From positions 1 through 15,943 of the forward strand of contig DAOUHB010000137.1 of NCBI GenBank assembly GCA_034428935.1: a stretch of 15,943 nt of DNA, given 5' to 3'. This stretch comes from JAAYZQ01 sp034428935 (lineage in GTDB: Bacteria > Chloroflexota > Anaerolineae > JAAYZQ01). This document shows positions 1 through 7,652 of the stretch, in pieces (the stretch's first letter is position 1; every line of letters begins with the position of its first letter). The position numbers and the translations under genes were made by a program. The notes below the pieces were generated by a model. That model saw nothing but the letters and a program-made list of their open reading frames with translations, made no database searches and was not told where the DNA came from.

Positions 1-449
1 CGCTCCCTCGCAAGCGGGCACCGCCCGCCGCCGGCGGGCCGTCGAGCACACCGTCGACGTCCTTGAGGAGGGCCAGGAGCGGCGCCCGGGCCCGCCCGGC
101 GACCCAGGCCGCGATGGAATCGGACGTGACGTCCCACGTGTGGCGCAACGGATCGGCGGCGTACAGCAGCGCCCAGGGGAGCAAAATGGGCACGCGCCCG
201 GCCCCCGCCACGTCGCGCGCCGCGGCCAGGCTGCGCACCGGCTCGCCCCCCGGAACCTGGTCAGCCAGCAGCCAGCCGTACTGGTCCATGCCCAGGATGG
301 CCATCCAGTGGGCGGTGCTGTCGCCCAGGCGGAACCTCCGGTCCTGGCCGCCGCCCGGCACCACCAGGAGGGAATGGCGCCTGGCCGAGGGCCGGGAGGC
401 CATCGCCCCGGCAGAGGCTGCCGCCGACCTTTACGACTGCCTGGATCAT
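1..449 (-). pseudogene. Amino-acid-kinase family protein, MfnE-like; frameshifted and cut by the window edge
   Basis: The gene opens with ATG at 449 and reads MIQAVVKVGGSL, the nucleotide-binding start of the aspartate/uridylate kinase fold. That frame then degenerates and stops near 261. In another minus-strand frame, from about 400 to the window edge, the protein continues convincingly: RRHSLLVVPGGGQDRRF, then GDSTAHWMAILGMDQYGW, then HTWDVTSDSIAAW, then LLKDVDGV. Removing one base from the four-C run at plus-strand 406-409 joins the two halves smoothly. The start overlaps the mfnF stop as ATGA. MfnE in methanogens phosphorylates the aminomethylfuran-methyl phosphate to the diphosphate used by MfnF, and position beside MfnF and MfnD homologues supports that role. 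The roughly 125 codons after the shift contain no stop and keep family motifs, so this is either a very recent mutation or a sequencing/assembly error. The C-terminus lies outside the window. Confidence 0.7.
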
Positions 450-1534
450 GCGCCTCCTCCTTCGCTGCGCTCAGGACCCTGCCCTTCGCTGCGCTCAGGA
501 CCTCGCCGTTCCAGGTGTCGTTCCAGGAGGGCGGCAACGCCCAGGCAGGGCAGCACCGGGAGGATGGCGGACGGAACGTCCAGGGCGACCAGGGGCAGGC
601 CCAGCCGGCGGCCGGCCTCCACAGCCAGGAATCGCCCCGAGCCGACGGCAAGGAGGGGCAGGTCGTCGCCGGGCAGGCGAGAGCGCACCTGGTACATGGC
701 CTCCAGCACCTGCTGGAGCTGCTTCTCGTGGAGATAGCGGGCCAGGCCGTGGAGCTCGCCGGAGCCCAGGGTATCGACGTCGGCACACACCAGCCGCGCC
801 AGGCGCCGCTCGGCACCCGCGACGGTTTTGGGTCCGCCGTCGGCGGCGGGCACGCCATAGTCGCCGGGCGACAACATCCCGAGGAGCGTGTAGACGTCGG
901 CCATCATGGAGAAGCTCTCGGCCGCCACGGGGCAGGGCCTGCCGCGGATCGGAACCCGGGCGGCGATGGTGTTGGGGTTGGTGCGGACGACGCCGGTATA
1001 GACCAGCTCGCCCGCCGCCAGGCGCTCAACGTCGGTGCTTCCCTCGGCCAGCACGCGGCCCTCACGGATGGGGATGACGTCCGTCGTGGTGCTGCCGGCG
1101 TCCACCAGGAGGCAATCGGGCACCCGGCCGGCGACGAACAGGGCGCTGGCCAGCCAGTTGGCCGCCGCGAACAGGGTGGGGCGCCGCATGGCCGCCTCCA
1201 GCGTGTGGAGCTTCCGGTCCAGGCCAAGGAGCCAGATCTCCACGTCGGGGAAGCTGGTCCGCAGGGCGTTCAGGACAAAGAGGACCCCCTGGCGCTTGGA
1301 CTCAAAGACGTCGGCCAGCTCGGCGGTCATGGTCACCGCCATGGCGTCGGGCCTGCCGGCCCCCAGCGAGGCGAACACGTTGCCCAGCACAGCGGGCAGC
1401 TCGTCGCCCGCCCGCCAGATTTCGAGCACCCTGGAGGCCGAGCGTGCCCGCTCCAGGCTGCCGCCCGGCAGCCACACGGCCTTGGTGTGCGCGCCCCCAA
1501 CGTCCCAACCGACGACCTCAGCCAAGGGTGCCAT
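446..1534 (-). CDS. mfnF: Hydantoinase/oxoprolinase-family protein, MfnF-like (methanofuran/methylofuran synthesis)
   Basis: This 362-aa protein has an ASKHA (actin/hexokinase-like) fold. The first phosphate loop is GWDVGGAHTKA near residues 9-19, the second is LLVDAGSTTTDV near 142-153, and AVGSGRF near 296-302 fits the adenosine loop. It matches the COG1548 group of H4MPT/methanofuran-linked proteins. In Methanocaldococcus, MfnF joins the activated furan diphosphate to gamma-glutamyl-tyramine. Bacterial methylofuran carries tyrosine instead of tyramine, so the exact acceptor here is inferred. I chose ATG at 1534; TTG at 1543 and TTG at 1525 are alternatives, and no start has a clear RBS. 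The gene overlaps the upstream ATP-grasp gene by 17 bases and the downstream kinase as ATGA. The last 17 or so residues (GPERSEG repeats) are not part of the family fold. Confidence 0.82.
   Translation of the reverse strand: MAPLAEVVGWDVGGAHTKAVWLPGGSLERARSASRVLEIWRAGDELPAVLGNVFASLGAGRPDAMAVTMTAELADVFESKRQGVLFVLNALRTSFPDVEIWLLGLDRKLHTLEAAMRRPTLFAAANWLASALFVAGRVPDCLLVDAGSTTTDVIPIREGRVLAEGSTDVERLAAGELVYTGVVRTNPNTIAARVPIRGRPCPVAAESFSMMADVYTLLGMLSPGDYGVPAADGGPKTVAGAERRLARLVCADVDTLGSGELHGLARYLHEKQLQQVLEAMYQVRSRLPGDDLPLLAVGSGRFLAVEAGRRLGLPLVALDVPSAILPVLPCLGVAALLERHLERRGPERSEGQGPERSEGGGA
460..507. repeat. Two-copy 24-bp tandem repeat encoding a GPERSEG-type tail
   Basis: Two adjacent 24-base units (460-483 and 484-507) match at 22 of 24 positions. 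Each contains the core cttcgctgcgctcagg. On the minus strand they fall in the last codons of the mfnF-like gene and are translated as GPERSEGQ/GPERSEGG. This core is familiar as a dispersed short repeat in many high-GC bacterial genomes, usually between genes or at gene ends. It looks inserted into the gene's 3' end without breaking the frame. Confidence 0.8.
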
Positions 1535-2537
1535 CCTTGTCAAATGCCACCGTCCCCGTCAGCGTCACCCCGTCCGGCAGCCGCCCCGCCCGGCAGCAGT
1601 CCCAGATGGCTGCCGCGAGGTTCAGGTCGACGACGCGGCGGAGCCCCACGTACGACGTCGTGATGCGGGGATTGACGTCGAGGAGATAACATTCGTCGGG
1701 GGTCATGACCAGGTCGACCCCCAGGTAACCCCGCAGCCCGGGGATGAGGTCCACAGCCCGGCACGCCAGGGCCATGGCCCGCTCCTCCAGGGGATGGTGC
1801 AACGGGATCCGGCCGCCGCGGTAGGCAAACGCGGCGCCGGCCTCGATCCTCTGCTCGTTCAGGCTCAGGGCCAACGATTCCCGGCCGTTGGTGAGCAAGG
1901 AGACGCTGGCGTGCACGCCGGGGACGTAGGCCTGGAGCAGGCATTCGCCGGAGCCGTTGCGGGCGAGGGCCGGCGACCGGGAGAGGGACGCGGGGCCGTC
2001 CACCAGGCCCACCCCCTCGGCAGCGGCGCCGTCCCGGGGCTTGACCACCCAGGGCAGGTCGAGGCCCAGGGACCGCTCGACGGCGTCCCGCCGGGTCACA
2101 AGGCGGGTGTCGGGGGTGGGAATTGCGTTTTTCCGGCAAAGCTGGTAACATTGCCACTTGTCGGCGGCGGCGGACACGGCGCCGGAGCCGGCGCCCAACA
2201 AGGGCACGCCCAGCGACTCGAACTGCCGGGCGAGCCGGGCCAGGGTGCCGCCACTCTCCGGGGCAATGACGAGGGCGGCGTCGCATTCGAGGGCCAGCGC
2301 TTGCAGCGTGGCCTCGTGCCGGGCGGGCTCGAGGGGGACCAGCCGGTGGGCAGGCAGGCCGGCGTGCAGGCGGGTGTCGAGGGTGGTGGTAACGCGGGCC
2401 CGGCCCCAGGCCTCCAGATCGGACAACACGGCCCGCAGCATCGCCAGGCCCTCGGCCGCCAGGCCGGCAGGCAGGTCGGGCGCGGGCCAGCCGCCGCCGC
2501 AGACGTATTCGTGAACGAGAATGTGAGGGCAATCCAT
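1518..2537 (-). CDS. ATP-grasp ligase, MfnD-like (tyramine/tyrosine-glutamate ligase type)
   Basis: This 339-aa protein starts with HILVHEYVCGGGW, the N-terminal signature of the COG1821 ATP-grasp group that includes MfnD. The ATP-grasp lysines are likely K127 (AAADKW) and K166 (PWVVKPRDGAAAEG). The metal/phosphate segment LLDVNPRITTSYVG at 285-298 closes the active site. MfnD ligates L-glutamate to tyramine to form the gamma-glutamyl arm of methanofuran; next to MfnF- and MfnE-like genes that role is plausible here, with the acceptor amine unproven. I chose ATG at 2537; another ATG at 2546 would add MIR. Its start codon shares two bases with the start codon of the opposite-strand HisA-like gene. 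Any 5' leader therefore lies antisense to that gene. Confidence 0.8.
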   Translation of the reverse strand: MDCPHILVHEYVCGGGWPAPDLPAGLAAEGLAMLRAVLSDLEAWGRARVTTTLDTRLHAGLPAHRLVPLEPARHEATLQALALECDAALVIAPESGGTLARLARQFESLGVPLLGAGSGAVSAAADKWQCYQLCRKNAIPTPDTRLVTRRDAVERSLGLDLPWVVKPRDGAAAEGVGLVDGPASLSRSPALARNGSGECLLQAYVPGVHASVSLLTNGRESLALSLNEQRIEAGAAFAYRGGRIPLHHPLEERAMALACRAVDLIPGLRGYLGVDLVMTPDECYLLDVNPRITTSYVGLRRVVDLNLAAAIWDCCRAGRLPDGVTLTGTVAFDKDGTLG

Positions 2538-3312
2538 GCGAATCATACCGGTACTCGACCTGATGGGCGGCCAGGTTGTGCAGGGCATCCAGGGCGACCG
2601 CGCCCGCTATCAGCCCATAAAGAGCGTGCTGACACCGTCATGCGCGCCCCCGGACGTGGCCCGCGCGCTGTGGGCCGAGACGGGCTGCGATGCCCTGTAC
2701 ATCGCCGACCTGGACGCCATCGAGGGCAGGGGCGATCACAGGGCAGAGATCCAGGAGCTGGCGAGGGCCATCCCGGCGCGCCCCTGGGTGGATGCCGGCC
2801 TGGAGACCGCCGAGGCCATCCCCGCCTGGTTCGCGGCCGGCGTCCATCGCGTCGTGGTGGGCTCCGAGACGATCAGGTCGGTGGCGAGCCTCGATGCCAT
2901 CCGGGCCGCCATCCCCGCCGGGGGCCTGGTCTTTAGCCTCGACATGAAGGAGGGGCGGGTCCTGTCGCGCTGCCCGGAGCTGCGGGCCATGCCGCCCCTG
3001 GCGCTGCTGGCGCGCCTGCGGGACGGCGGCTGGACCCACGTCATCCTCCTGGCCCTGGACCGGGTGGGCACCGGAAGCGGGCCCGACCGGTCGCTGCTGG
3101 AAGCGGCGCGGGCCGCTTTCCCGGAGCTGAATCTCGTCGCCGGCGGCGGCGTGCGGGACCTGGGCGATCTGCATCAGCTTTCGCACCTGGGGGCGCACGG
3201 GGTCCTGGTGGCCTCGGCCCTCCATAACGGCAGGTTGACCGGCCAAGATCTGCATGCTCTCACCACCGAGCCAGGAGATCGGGAAAGCTCTCCAGGCCCT
3301 TGCCTTCCGTGA
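2536..3312 (+). CDS. HisA-like TIM-barrel protein of the H4MPT/methylofuran gene set
   Basis: This 258-aa protein is a HisA/HisF-type (beta/alpha)8 barrel. It begins MRIIPVLDLMGGQVVQG, with D8 at the HisA catalytic position and D136 (FSLDMKEGRVL) at the second catalytic-Asp strand. The phosphate-binding turns are VAGGGVRD (201-208) and GVLVASALHNGRL (222-234). A HisA paralogue recurs in methylotroph H4MPT/methylofuran clusters, and its reaction is not known to me. No other histidine genes are present, so histidine synthesis is unlikely. GAGGG at 2525-2529 sits six bases before the ATG and supports this start. It is the only gene clearly on the plus strand. Its start overlaps the MfnD-like start, and its last 53 bases overlap the end of the CitG-like gene. 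The C-terminal tail in that overlap (TEPGDRESSPGPCLP) looks non-conserved. Confidence 0.82.
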   Translation: MRIIPVLDLMGGQVVQGIQGDRARYQPIKSVLTPSCAPPDVARALWAETGCDALYIADLDAIEGRGDHRAEIQELARAIPARPWVDAGLETAEAIPAWFAAGVHRVVVGSETIRSVASLDAIRAAIPAGGLVFSLDMKEGRVLSRCPELRAMPPLALLARLRDGGWTHVILLALDRVGTGSGPDRSLLEAARAAFPELNLVAGGGVRDLGDLHQLSHLGAHGVLVASALHNGRLTGQDLHALTTEPGDRESSPGPCLP

Positions 3313-4147
3313 GGAACACAAAAAGAGTGGCGGCGACGAGGTCGGCCGTGGTGCCGGGGTTGAAGCGGTGCCGCGGGTCGCGGATGGCGCCGTCGAACTC
3401 CCGAAGGGCCCGCCGGCCGTCCTCGGTAAAGGCGCCCCCCGCGTCCAGGACCGCCCCGGCCTGCCGAGAGACCTCCCGGGCGGCTTCCCAACCTTTCTTG
3501 CGGACGATGAGGGTATCGGGCACCTGGGCCAGGATGGTGAGATAGGTCTGGACGACCGAGTCGGAAAAGCCGTGCCCCTCGTCCCAGAAGCGCGCCAGTG
3601 ACGAGTAGCCAAGCTCGAAGGTGAGGGCAAAGTCGGTGACGTACTCGAGGGCGATGGTGTCCCGCTCCTGGGCCAGCTCCATGGCCTGGAGAAGCGTGAT
3701 GTCCACGTCCTGCTGGCGCACGTCGTAGCGGCCCGCCTGGCCCAGGCCGCCGGGTGCGGCGAGGCGGATGGCATGGAAGGCATGGCGGGCATCCTCGACC
3801 GTCAGGCCGGCCAGCACGCCTCGTACCCCCTCGCGCAGTCCCCCGGGATGTCCCAGCGCGGCTGCGCGGGCCAGGGGTGCGAGAAGAAGGATCATGCCCA
3901 GGTTGGTGTTGGTGTTGGCCAGCCGGCTCGTGTCGTGCACCGCCTGGTAAATGATCTCGCCCACGGGCGTTTCTGCGGCATTGCGAAAGGCCGGCCCCAC
4001 GGCGATGGCGCTGGCCATAAAGTCGACAAAGCGAGTGTCCCAGAAGTCCTTGCCCCAGGTGACGTTGCCCGGCTTGTCGGCCGACACCTCGAACAGGCAG
4101 GCAATGTGCACCGACCAGGTGATGCGATCTGCTTCCATGGGTCTCAT
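3260..4147 (-). CDS. CitG-like (triphosphoribosyl-dephospho-CoA synthase family) protein, methylotroph Orf5 type
   Basis: This 295-aa protein carries CitG-family marks: ADKPGNVTW (23-31), TRLANTN-type segment read here as SRLANTNTNLGMILLLAP (74-91), and RFNPGTTADLVAAT near the C-terminus. True CitG makes the citrate-lyase prosthetic-group precursor, but no citrate lyase genes are here. I recall a CitG-like protein called Orf5 in the Methylobacterium H4MPT cluster, where it is tied to that pathway; the reaction is not established. ATG at 4147 overlaps the previous stop as ATGA, so the upstream frame extension to 4957 is read-through of another gene's shadow. ATG at 4138 is a weaker alternative. 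Its 3' end overlaps the opposite-strand HisA-like gene by 53 bases, and I see no terminator there. Confidence 0.82.
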   Translation of the reverse strand: MRPMEADRITWSVHIACLFEVSADKPGNVTWGKDFWDTRFVDFMASAIAVGPAFRNAAETPVGEIIYQAVHDTSRLANTNTNLGMILLLAPLARAAALGHPGGLREGVRGVLAGLTVEDARHAFHAIRLAAPGGLGQAGRYDVRQQDVDITLLQAMELAQERDTIALEYVTDFALTFELGYSSLARFWDEGHGFSDSVVQTYLTILAQVPDTLIVRKKGWEAAREVSRQAGAVLDAGGAFTEDGRRALREFDGAIRDPRHRFNPGTTADLVAATLFVFLTEGKGLESFPDLLARW

Positions 4148-5016
4148 GGGATACCTGCCAGGACGTAATCTACGAGGCGGTCGGCCAGGTTGATGCCCGT
4201 GGCCCGTTGCAGGCCGCGCCAGCCGGGGATGCCGTTGACCTCGATGACGCTGTAGGAGCCGTCTTCCAGGGGCAGGATGTCGACGCCGCCGTATTCGGTG
4301 CCCACGGCCGCGGCGGCGCGCAAAGCCAGGGCCTCCAGGCCGTCGTCCACCTCCAGGGGCCGGACTTGCGCCCCCTGCGAGACGTTGGTCTTCCAGCCGT
4401 TGCCAAAGCGCTCCATGGCGGCCTCCACCCTGCCGTCCATGACCAGGACGCGGATGTCGCACTGGCCGTGGGGCAGGTACTCTTGCAGGTAGTAGACGTA
4501 GCGGCCCAGCTCCAGCGCCCGAAAGGCGCGGTAGGCCACGTCGGCGTCGGTGAGGCGCACCATGCCGCGCCCCTCGGAGCCAAAGATGGGCTTGAGAACA
4601 ACGTCGCCCCCCAGCGCCTCGAAGGCGAGGAGGGCGTCCTCGAACTGCTCGGCCACGACGGTGCGTGGGGTGGGCAGGCCGGCTTGCTCCAGCAGCCAGG
4701 AGGTATAGTACTTGTCCACGGTCCGCTCGATGACCCGGGCCGGGTTGACGACGCGGACCCCGGCCGCCTCCAGGCGCGACAGGGCATCCATGCGAAAGAT
4801 GACCTGCTCCAGGGAGCCGCCGGGGATGGCGCGCACCAGGAGCACGTCGAGGCGGTCCAGCGCCTCGTCGCCGGCCGACAGGACGGGCCCGTGGGACAGG
4901 CGGGCGGTAAGGCGCGTGACCGGCAACACCGCCGCCTCGATGCCGCGCCGGGCCCAAGCCTCCTGGAGCGCCGTGGTGTGCCAGCCCCCGCGCTGGCCCA
5001 GGATGCCGACGTTCAT
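4144..5016 (-). CDS. RimK-type ATP-grasp ligase (methylotroph Orf17/MptN-like)
   Basis: This 290-aa protein has the RimK-type ATP-grasp layout. N-terminal MNVGILGQRGGWH leads a Rossmann-like domain. K102 (RTVDKYYTSWLLE) and K142 (DVVLKPIFGSEGRGM) are the ATP lysines, with the glycine loop at 146-151. QEYLPHGQCDIRV (178-190) and YSVIEVNGIPGW (255-266, N261) supply the metal and substrate face. The archaeal relative MptN adds glutamate to tetrahydromethanopterin, and the methylotroph relative (Orf17) belongs to the same pathway, so an amino-acid ligase acting on the pterin or furan cofactor is likely. The substrate cannot be read from sequence. The start overlaps the mch stop as ATGA, and the stop overlaps the next start as ATGA, indicating translational coupling. 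Confidence 0.85.
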   Translation of the reverse strand: MNVGILGQRGGWHTTALQEAWARRGIEAAVLPVTRLTARLSHGPVLSAGDEALDRLDVLLVRAIPGGSLEQVIFRMDALSRLEAAGVRVVNPARVIERTVDKYYTSWLLEQAGLPTPRTVVAEQFEDALLAFEALGGDVVLKPIFGSEGRGMVRLTDADVAYRAFRALELGRYVYYLQEYLPHGQCDIRVLVMDGRVEAAMERFGNGWKTNVSQGAQVRPLEVDDGLEALALRAAAAVGTEYGGVDILPLEDGSYSVIEVNGIPGWRGLQRATGINLADRLVDYVLAGIP

Positions 5017-5963
5017 TGAGCCAGGAGCGACGCCCGGATCAGATCCGGGGCAACGGCGCCCGCCTGGAACGTGCGGCCGCTGGTGGCGTTGTTGACATAC
5101 ACCTCGGCGGGGCTGAAGAGCAGCGGATCGATCTTGTAAAAGTCGCCGTCGTACCTCTTGAAGAGGTCGTAAAAGAGGGTGCCATGGTCGCGGGAAGAGC
5201 AAGAAGGCAGGCGCTCGATGACCTCCTCTACGCGGGCGTCGTCGGTCCGCACGGTGTACCAGGCCCGCCCGCCGTATAGAACGGCGTCGTTGGTGCGGCC
5301 GATGGCCTGCAGGTCCTTGCGGGCCAGGGAGGCCAGGGGGCAGGTGCCGATGCCCGAGATCACCGTATTTATGTCAAAGCCCACCTCGTGCATCTTGTGC
5401 AGGCCGGTTTCGACCACGCGGGCCGCCACCTGCACCGAGCCGGCGAGGCTGGCGGTGGGCGCGATGAGCAGGTAGAGCTGGTCGGGGGCAACGCCGCACT
5501 TCCGGGCCACCTTGTCGGCCGCCGCCACGGGGGGCAGGTCGCGCCCTTCGAGGGCGAGGACGGCCACGCTCGACTGGTCGCGATAGGCCAGGTGCTCGAA
5601 CAACGCCTCGCCGGCATAGAGCGCCCGGGCCGGCCCCGAGGCCATGGCGAAAAAGCCGCCGGCCTTGACCGCCCAGCCGGCATATTGCGAGGCCATGCAG
5701 GCCACCACCGGATGGCTCACCGAGACGGTGACGCCGGGCAGCCAGGCGTCGCCAAAGGGCAACTGGCAAAAGTCGACGGTGCCCAGCCCGCCGAGGCAGA
5801 CGCGGGCAAAGAGGAGGCCCGCTTCCAGGGAGCCGGGCACGTCGATGCCCGCATCGACGACCACGGTCCCGTTGTCCAGGGTGGACACGGCCACGTCCAG
5901 GGCTTTTGCGTCCTGGATCATCTGCTGCACGATCCCGAGGGCACGCTGGTTCAGGCTAAGCAT
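5013..5963 (-). CDS. mch: Methenyltetrahydromethanopterin cyclohydrolase
   Basis: Mch reversibly hydrolyses methenyl-H4MPT to formyl-H4MPT in the cytoplasm. At 316 aa it is normal family length. Family landmarks run in order: LGGLGTVDFCQLPFGDAWLP (57-76), SHPVVACMASQYAGW (83-97), FFAMASGPARALYAGE (104-119), GIGTCPLASLARKD (204-217) and GRTNDAVLYGGRAWYTV (222-238). ATG at 5963 overlaps the end of fwdC by eight bases. The stop overlaps the following ATP-grasp start. The gene sits between the formyltransferase block and cofactor-assembly genes, as in many H4MPT clusters. Confidence 0.96.
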   Translation of the reverse strand: MLSLNQRALGIVQQMIQDAKALDVAVSTLDNGTVVVDAGIDVPGSLEAGLLFARVCLGGLGTVDFCQLPFGDAWLPGVTVSVSHPVVACMASQYAGWAVKAGGFFAMASGPARALYAGEALFEHLAYRDQSSVAVLALEGRDLPPVAAADKVARKCGVAPDQLYLLIAPTASLAGSVQVAARVVETGLHKMHEVGFDINTVISGIGTCPLASLARKDLQAIGRTNDAVLYGGRAWYTVRTDDARVEEVIERLPSCSSRDHGTLFYDLFKRYDGDFYKIDPLLFSPAEVYVNNATSGRTFQAGAVAPDLIRASLLAQ

Positions 5964-6771
5964 AGACCAATATCTCTCCCTTGCCGATGGTATTGGCGTC
6001 GCCGGTTATGCGCCGGTAGACCGCGTCGATGTGCTCCTGGCTGATGGGCAGGCCCAGGGCCTGCAGGCGCCGCAGGTAGGGCCGCAAGAAGACCGGCTGG
6101 TAGGTGCAGGCGTAGTCAAAGGTGGGCAGCAAGCCATCCTTCAGGCCGCCGAGCGCCACGATGGTGCCGCGCTTCATGCCGGCCCCCGGGCGCCCGCCCA
6201 GGCGGCCCAGGACGACGATAGAGCCGGCGATCATCCGCGCGCCGGCCAGCTCGCCGGTGTCGCCGCCGACGACGATGAGCCCGCGGCGCATCCGCTCGCC
6301 GGCCCGGGAGCCGGCGTTGCCCTCGACGACGACGAGGCCGCCGCGCATGCCACGGGTCTCGCCGCTGTAGGGCGCGCCCAGCATCGGGCCGGCGTCGCCG
6401 TGGACCCAGAGGGTGCCGCCGGCCATCCGGGCGGCCGCCCAGGCGCCCACTTCGCCGTGGACGTGGATCTCGCCGCCGCGCATGTCGCAGCCAAGGTGCA
6501 TGCCCACGTTGCCGTGGATCTCGATCCGGCCCCGGGTCATGCCCTGGCCGATGCGCTTCACGTGGCTGAGGTCGCCTTCCAGCAGGATATCGTCGGCTCC
6601 GTCGCCTTCCACGGCAAACAGATCGCCCACGCAGCGGTGCCTGCGGCCGACGAGGAGCGGCAGGGCCGCCACCTCGGCCTGGCCCAGGCCGGCCAGGCGG
6701 TCGGGCGATAGGGCGTCGGCCTCGACAGGCAATGTGACGGGCTCGAGCAGCCTGAGACATGTTCTACTCAT
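5956..6771 (-). CDS. fwdC: Formylmethanofuran dehydrogenase / Fhc complex subunit C
   Basis: This 271-aa subunit C belongs to the family related to the glutamate-synthase C-terminal domain. Residues about 60-205 form a right-handed beta-helix with repeated short GNVG/GDTG and M(R)GG elements (for example IEIHGNVGMHLGCDMRGG and GLIVVGGDTGELAGARM). In archaeal Fwd and methylotroph Fhc complexes, subunit C is a structural scaffold that packs against subunit A. In Methylobacterium the polyglutamate arm of the bound methylofuran is part of the Fhc complex. ATG at 6771 overlaps the fhcD stop as ATGA, with GGGAG eight bases upstream. The open frame extends further upstream but only as a shadow of fhcD. 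Confidence 0.92.
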   Translation of the reverse strand: MSRTCLRLLEPVTLPVEADALSPDRLAGLGQAEVAALPLLVGRRHRCVGDLFAVEGDGADDILLEGDLSHVKRIGQGMTRGRIEIHGNVGMHLGCDMRGGEIHVHGEVGAWAAARMAGGTLWVHGDAGPMLGAPYSGETRGMRGGLVVVEGNAGSRAGERMRRGLIVVGGDTGELAGARMIAGSIVVLGRLGGRPGAGMKRGTIVALGGLKDGLLPTFDYACTYQPVFLRPYLRRLQALGLPISQEHIDAVYRRITGDANTIGKGEILVYA

Positions 6772-7652
6772 GAGCACAACTCCCGAAGGTGGATCTGGAA
6801 CTGGCCCAGCTTGCCACCGTAGTTGCCGGCCGTGATGCGCACGATGCCCGGCCGGCACGCTGCTTCGATGCCGACGCGCATGGCCTGGCGCACGGCCTCT
6901 TCGCTCAGGCCGTCGATGACGACCTCCAGAACCGAGTTCACACCCTCGGGCAGGTCCGAGTCCACCTGGGCCCGGAGGGTGGGGCAGTAGGCGGTGTTGG
7001 TGGACGCCGAGAGGAACTTGTACCTGGACCCGACCTTGCTTCCGCTGCGGACGATGCCGCCGGGGAAGGGCAGGATGACCGCCGGCACCTGCCTCATGGC
7101 CGCGACGGCCGCCTCGGTGGCGGCCAGGGTGGCCTCGACGCTGTCGCCCAGCACCAAGAAGTTGCCGCCGCCCACGCCCTTGGCCATGCCGAACGACTCG
7201 TCGATGACAAACTCGCCCTCCATGACCGGGATGCGCCACAGCCGCCTGCCGTCCAGGAGCTTGCTGGCCTGGAAGCCGTCGCCAAAGTAGCGCAGCCCGC
7301 CGCCGACCTTGCAGCGCACGTCGCTTTCCAGGCCGTTGTAGCAGGCAGTCGTCGGGCAGGTCATGATCCCCTGCCCAACGCGCAGCAGCAACAGCTTTTC
7401 CATGGCCTTGCTGGACGAGACGAAAAAGAGAACGCTGACCCCCGGCCTGCCGTCGGGCGTCTGGTCGGGCGCCAGATGGCCCTCGATTCCGGCCTCGCAG
7501 CCACAGCCGATGACCGAGGTGGCGAAACCGGTGGTCACCTGGGCGGCTGTGTGGGCCCACTCGGCGTTGAGGGCGGTGATGATCAGCCGCGCCCCCCACA
7601 TCTTGAACCCCTCGGCAAAGGTGTCTTCGATCTCGACGCCGTTTATGTGCAT
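6768..7652 (-). CDS. fhcD: Formylmethanofuran:tetrahydromethanopterin formyltransferase (Ftr/FhcD)
   Basis: This 294-aa protein transfers the formyl group between H4MPT and methanofuran. It begins MHINGVEIEDTFAEGFKMWG, the standard Ftr start, and contains the conserved stretches TTGFATSVIGCGCEAGIE, GIMTCPTTACYNGLES, FGMAKGVGGGNFLVLGD and ITAGNYGGKLGQFQIHLREL (C-terminal). Length matches both archaeal Ftr and bacterial FhcD (about 295-310 aa). In bacterial Fhc complexes FhcD is a stable subunit, whereas in methanogens Ftr is separate. Its place between fwdA and fwdC here follows the bacterial arrangement. It overlaps fwdA by 10 bases, with GAGG seven bases before the ATG. Confidence 0.96.
   Translation of the reverse strand: MHINGVEIEDTFAEGFKMWGARLIITALNAEWAHTAAQVTTGFATSVIGCGCEAGIEGHLAPDQTPDGRPGVSVLFFVSSSKAMEKLLLLRVGQGIMTCPTTACYNGLESDVRCKVGGGLRYFGDGFQASKLLDGRRLWRIPVMEGEFVIDESFGMAKGVGGGNFLVLGDSVEATLAATEAAVAAMRQVPAVILPFPGGIVRSGSKVGSRYKFLSASTNTAYCPTLRAQVDSDLPEGVNSVLEVVIDGLSEEAVRQAMRVGIEAACRPGIVRITAGNYGGKLGQFQIHLRELCS

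Noticed and set aside
2536..3312. Histidine biosynthesis HisA
   Set aside because: The fold fits, but no other his genes are present and the neighbours are all H4MPT/methanofuran genes, so I call it a pathway-specific paralogue.
3260..4147. Citrate-lyase CitG proper
   Set aside because: No citrate lyase subunits or CitC/CitX nearby. A CitG-like protein is a known companion of H4MPT genes.
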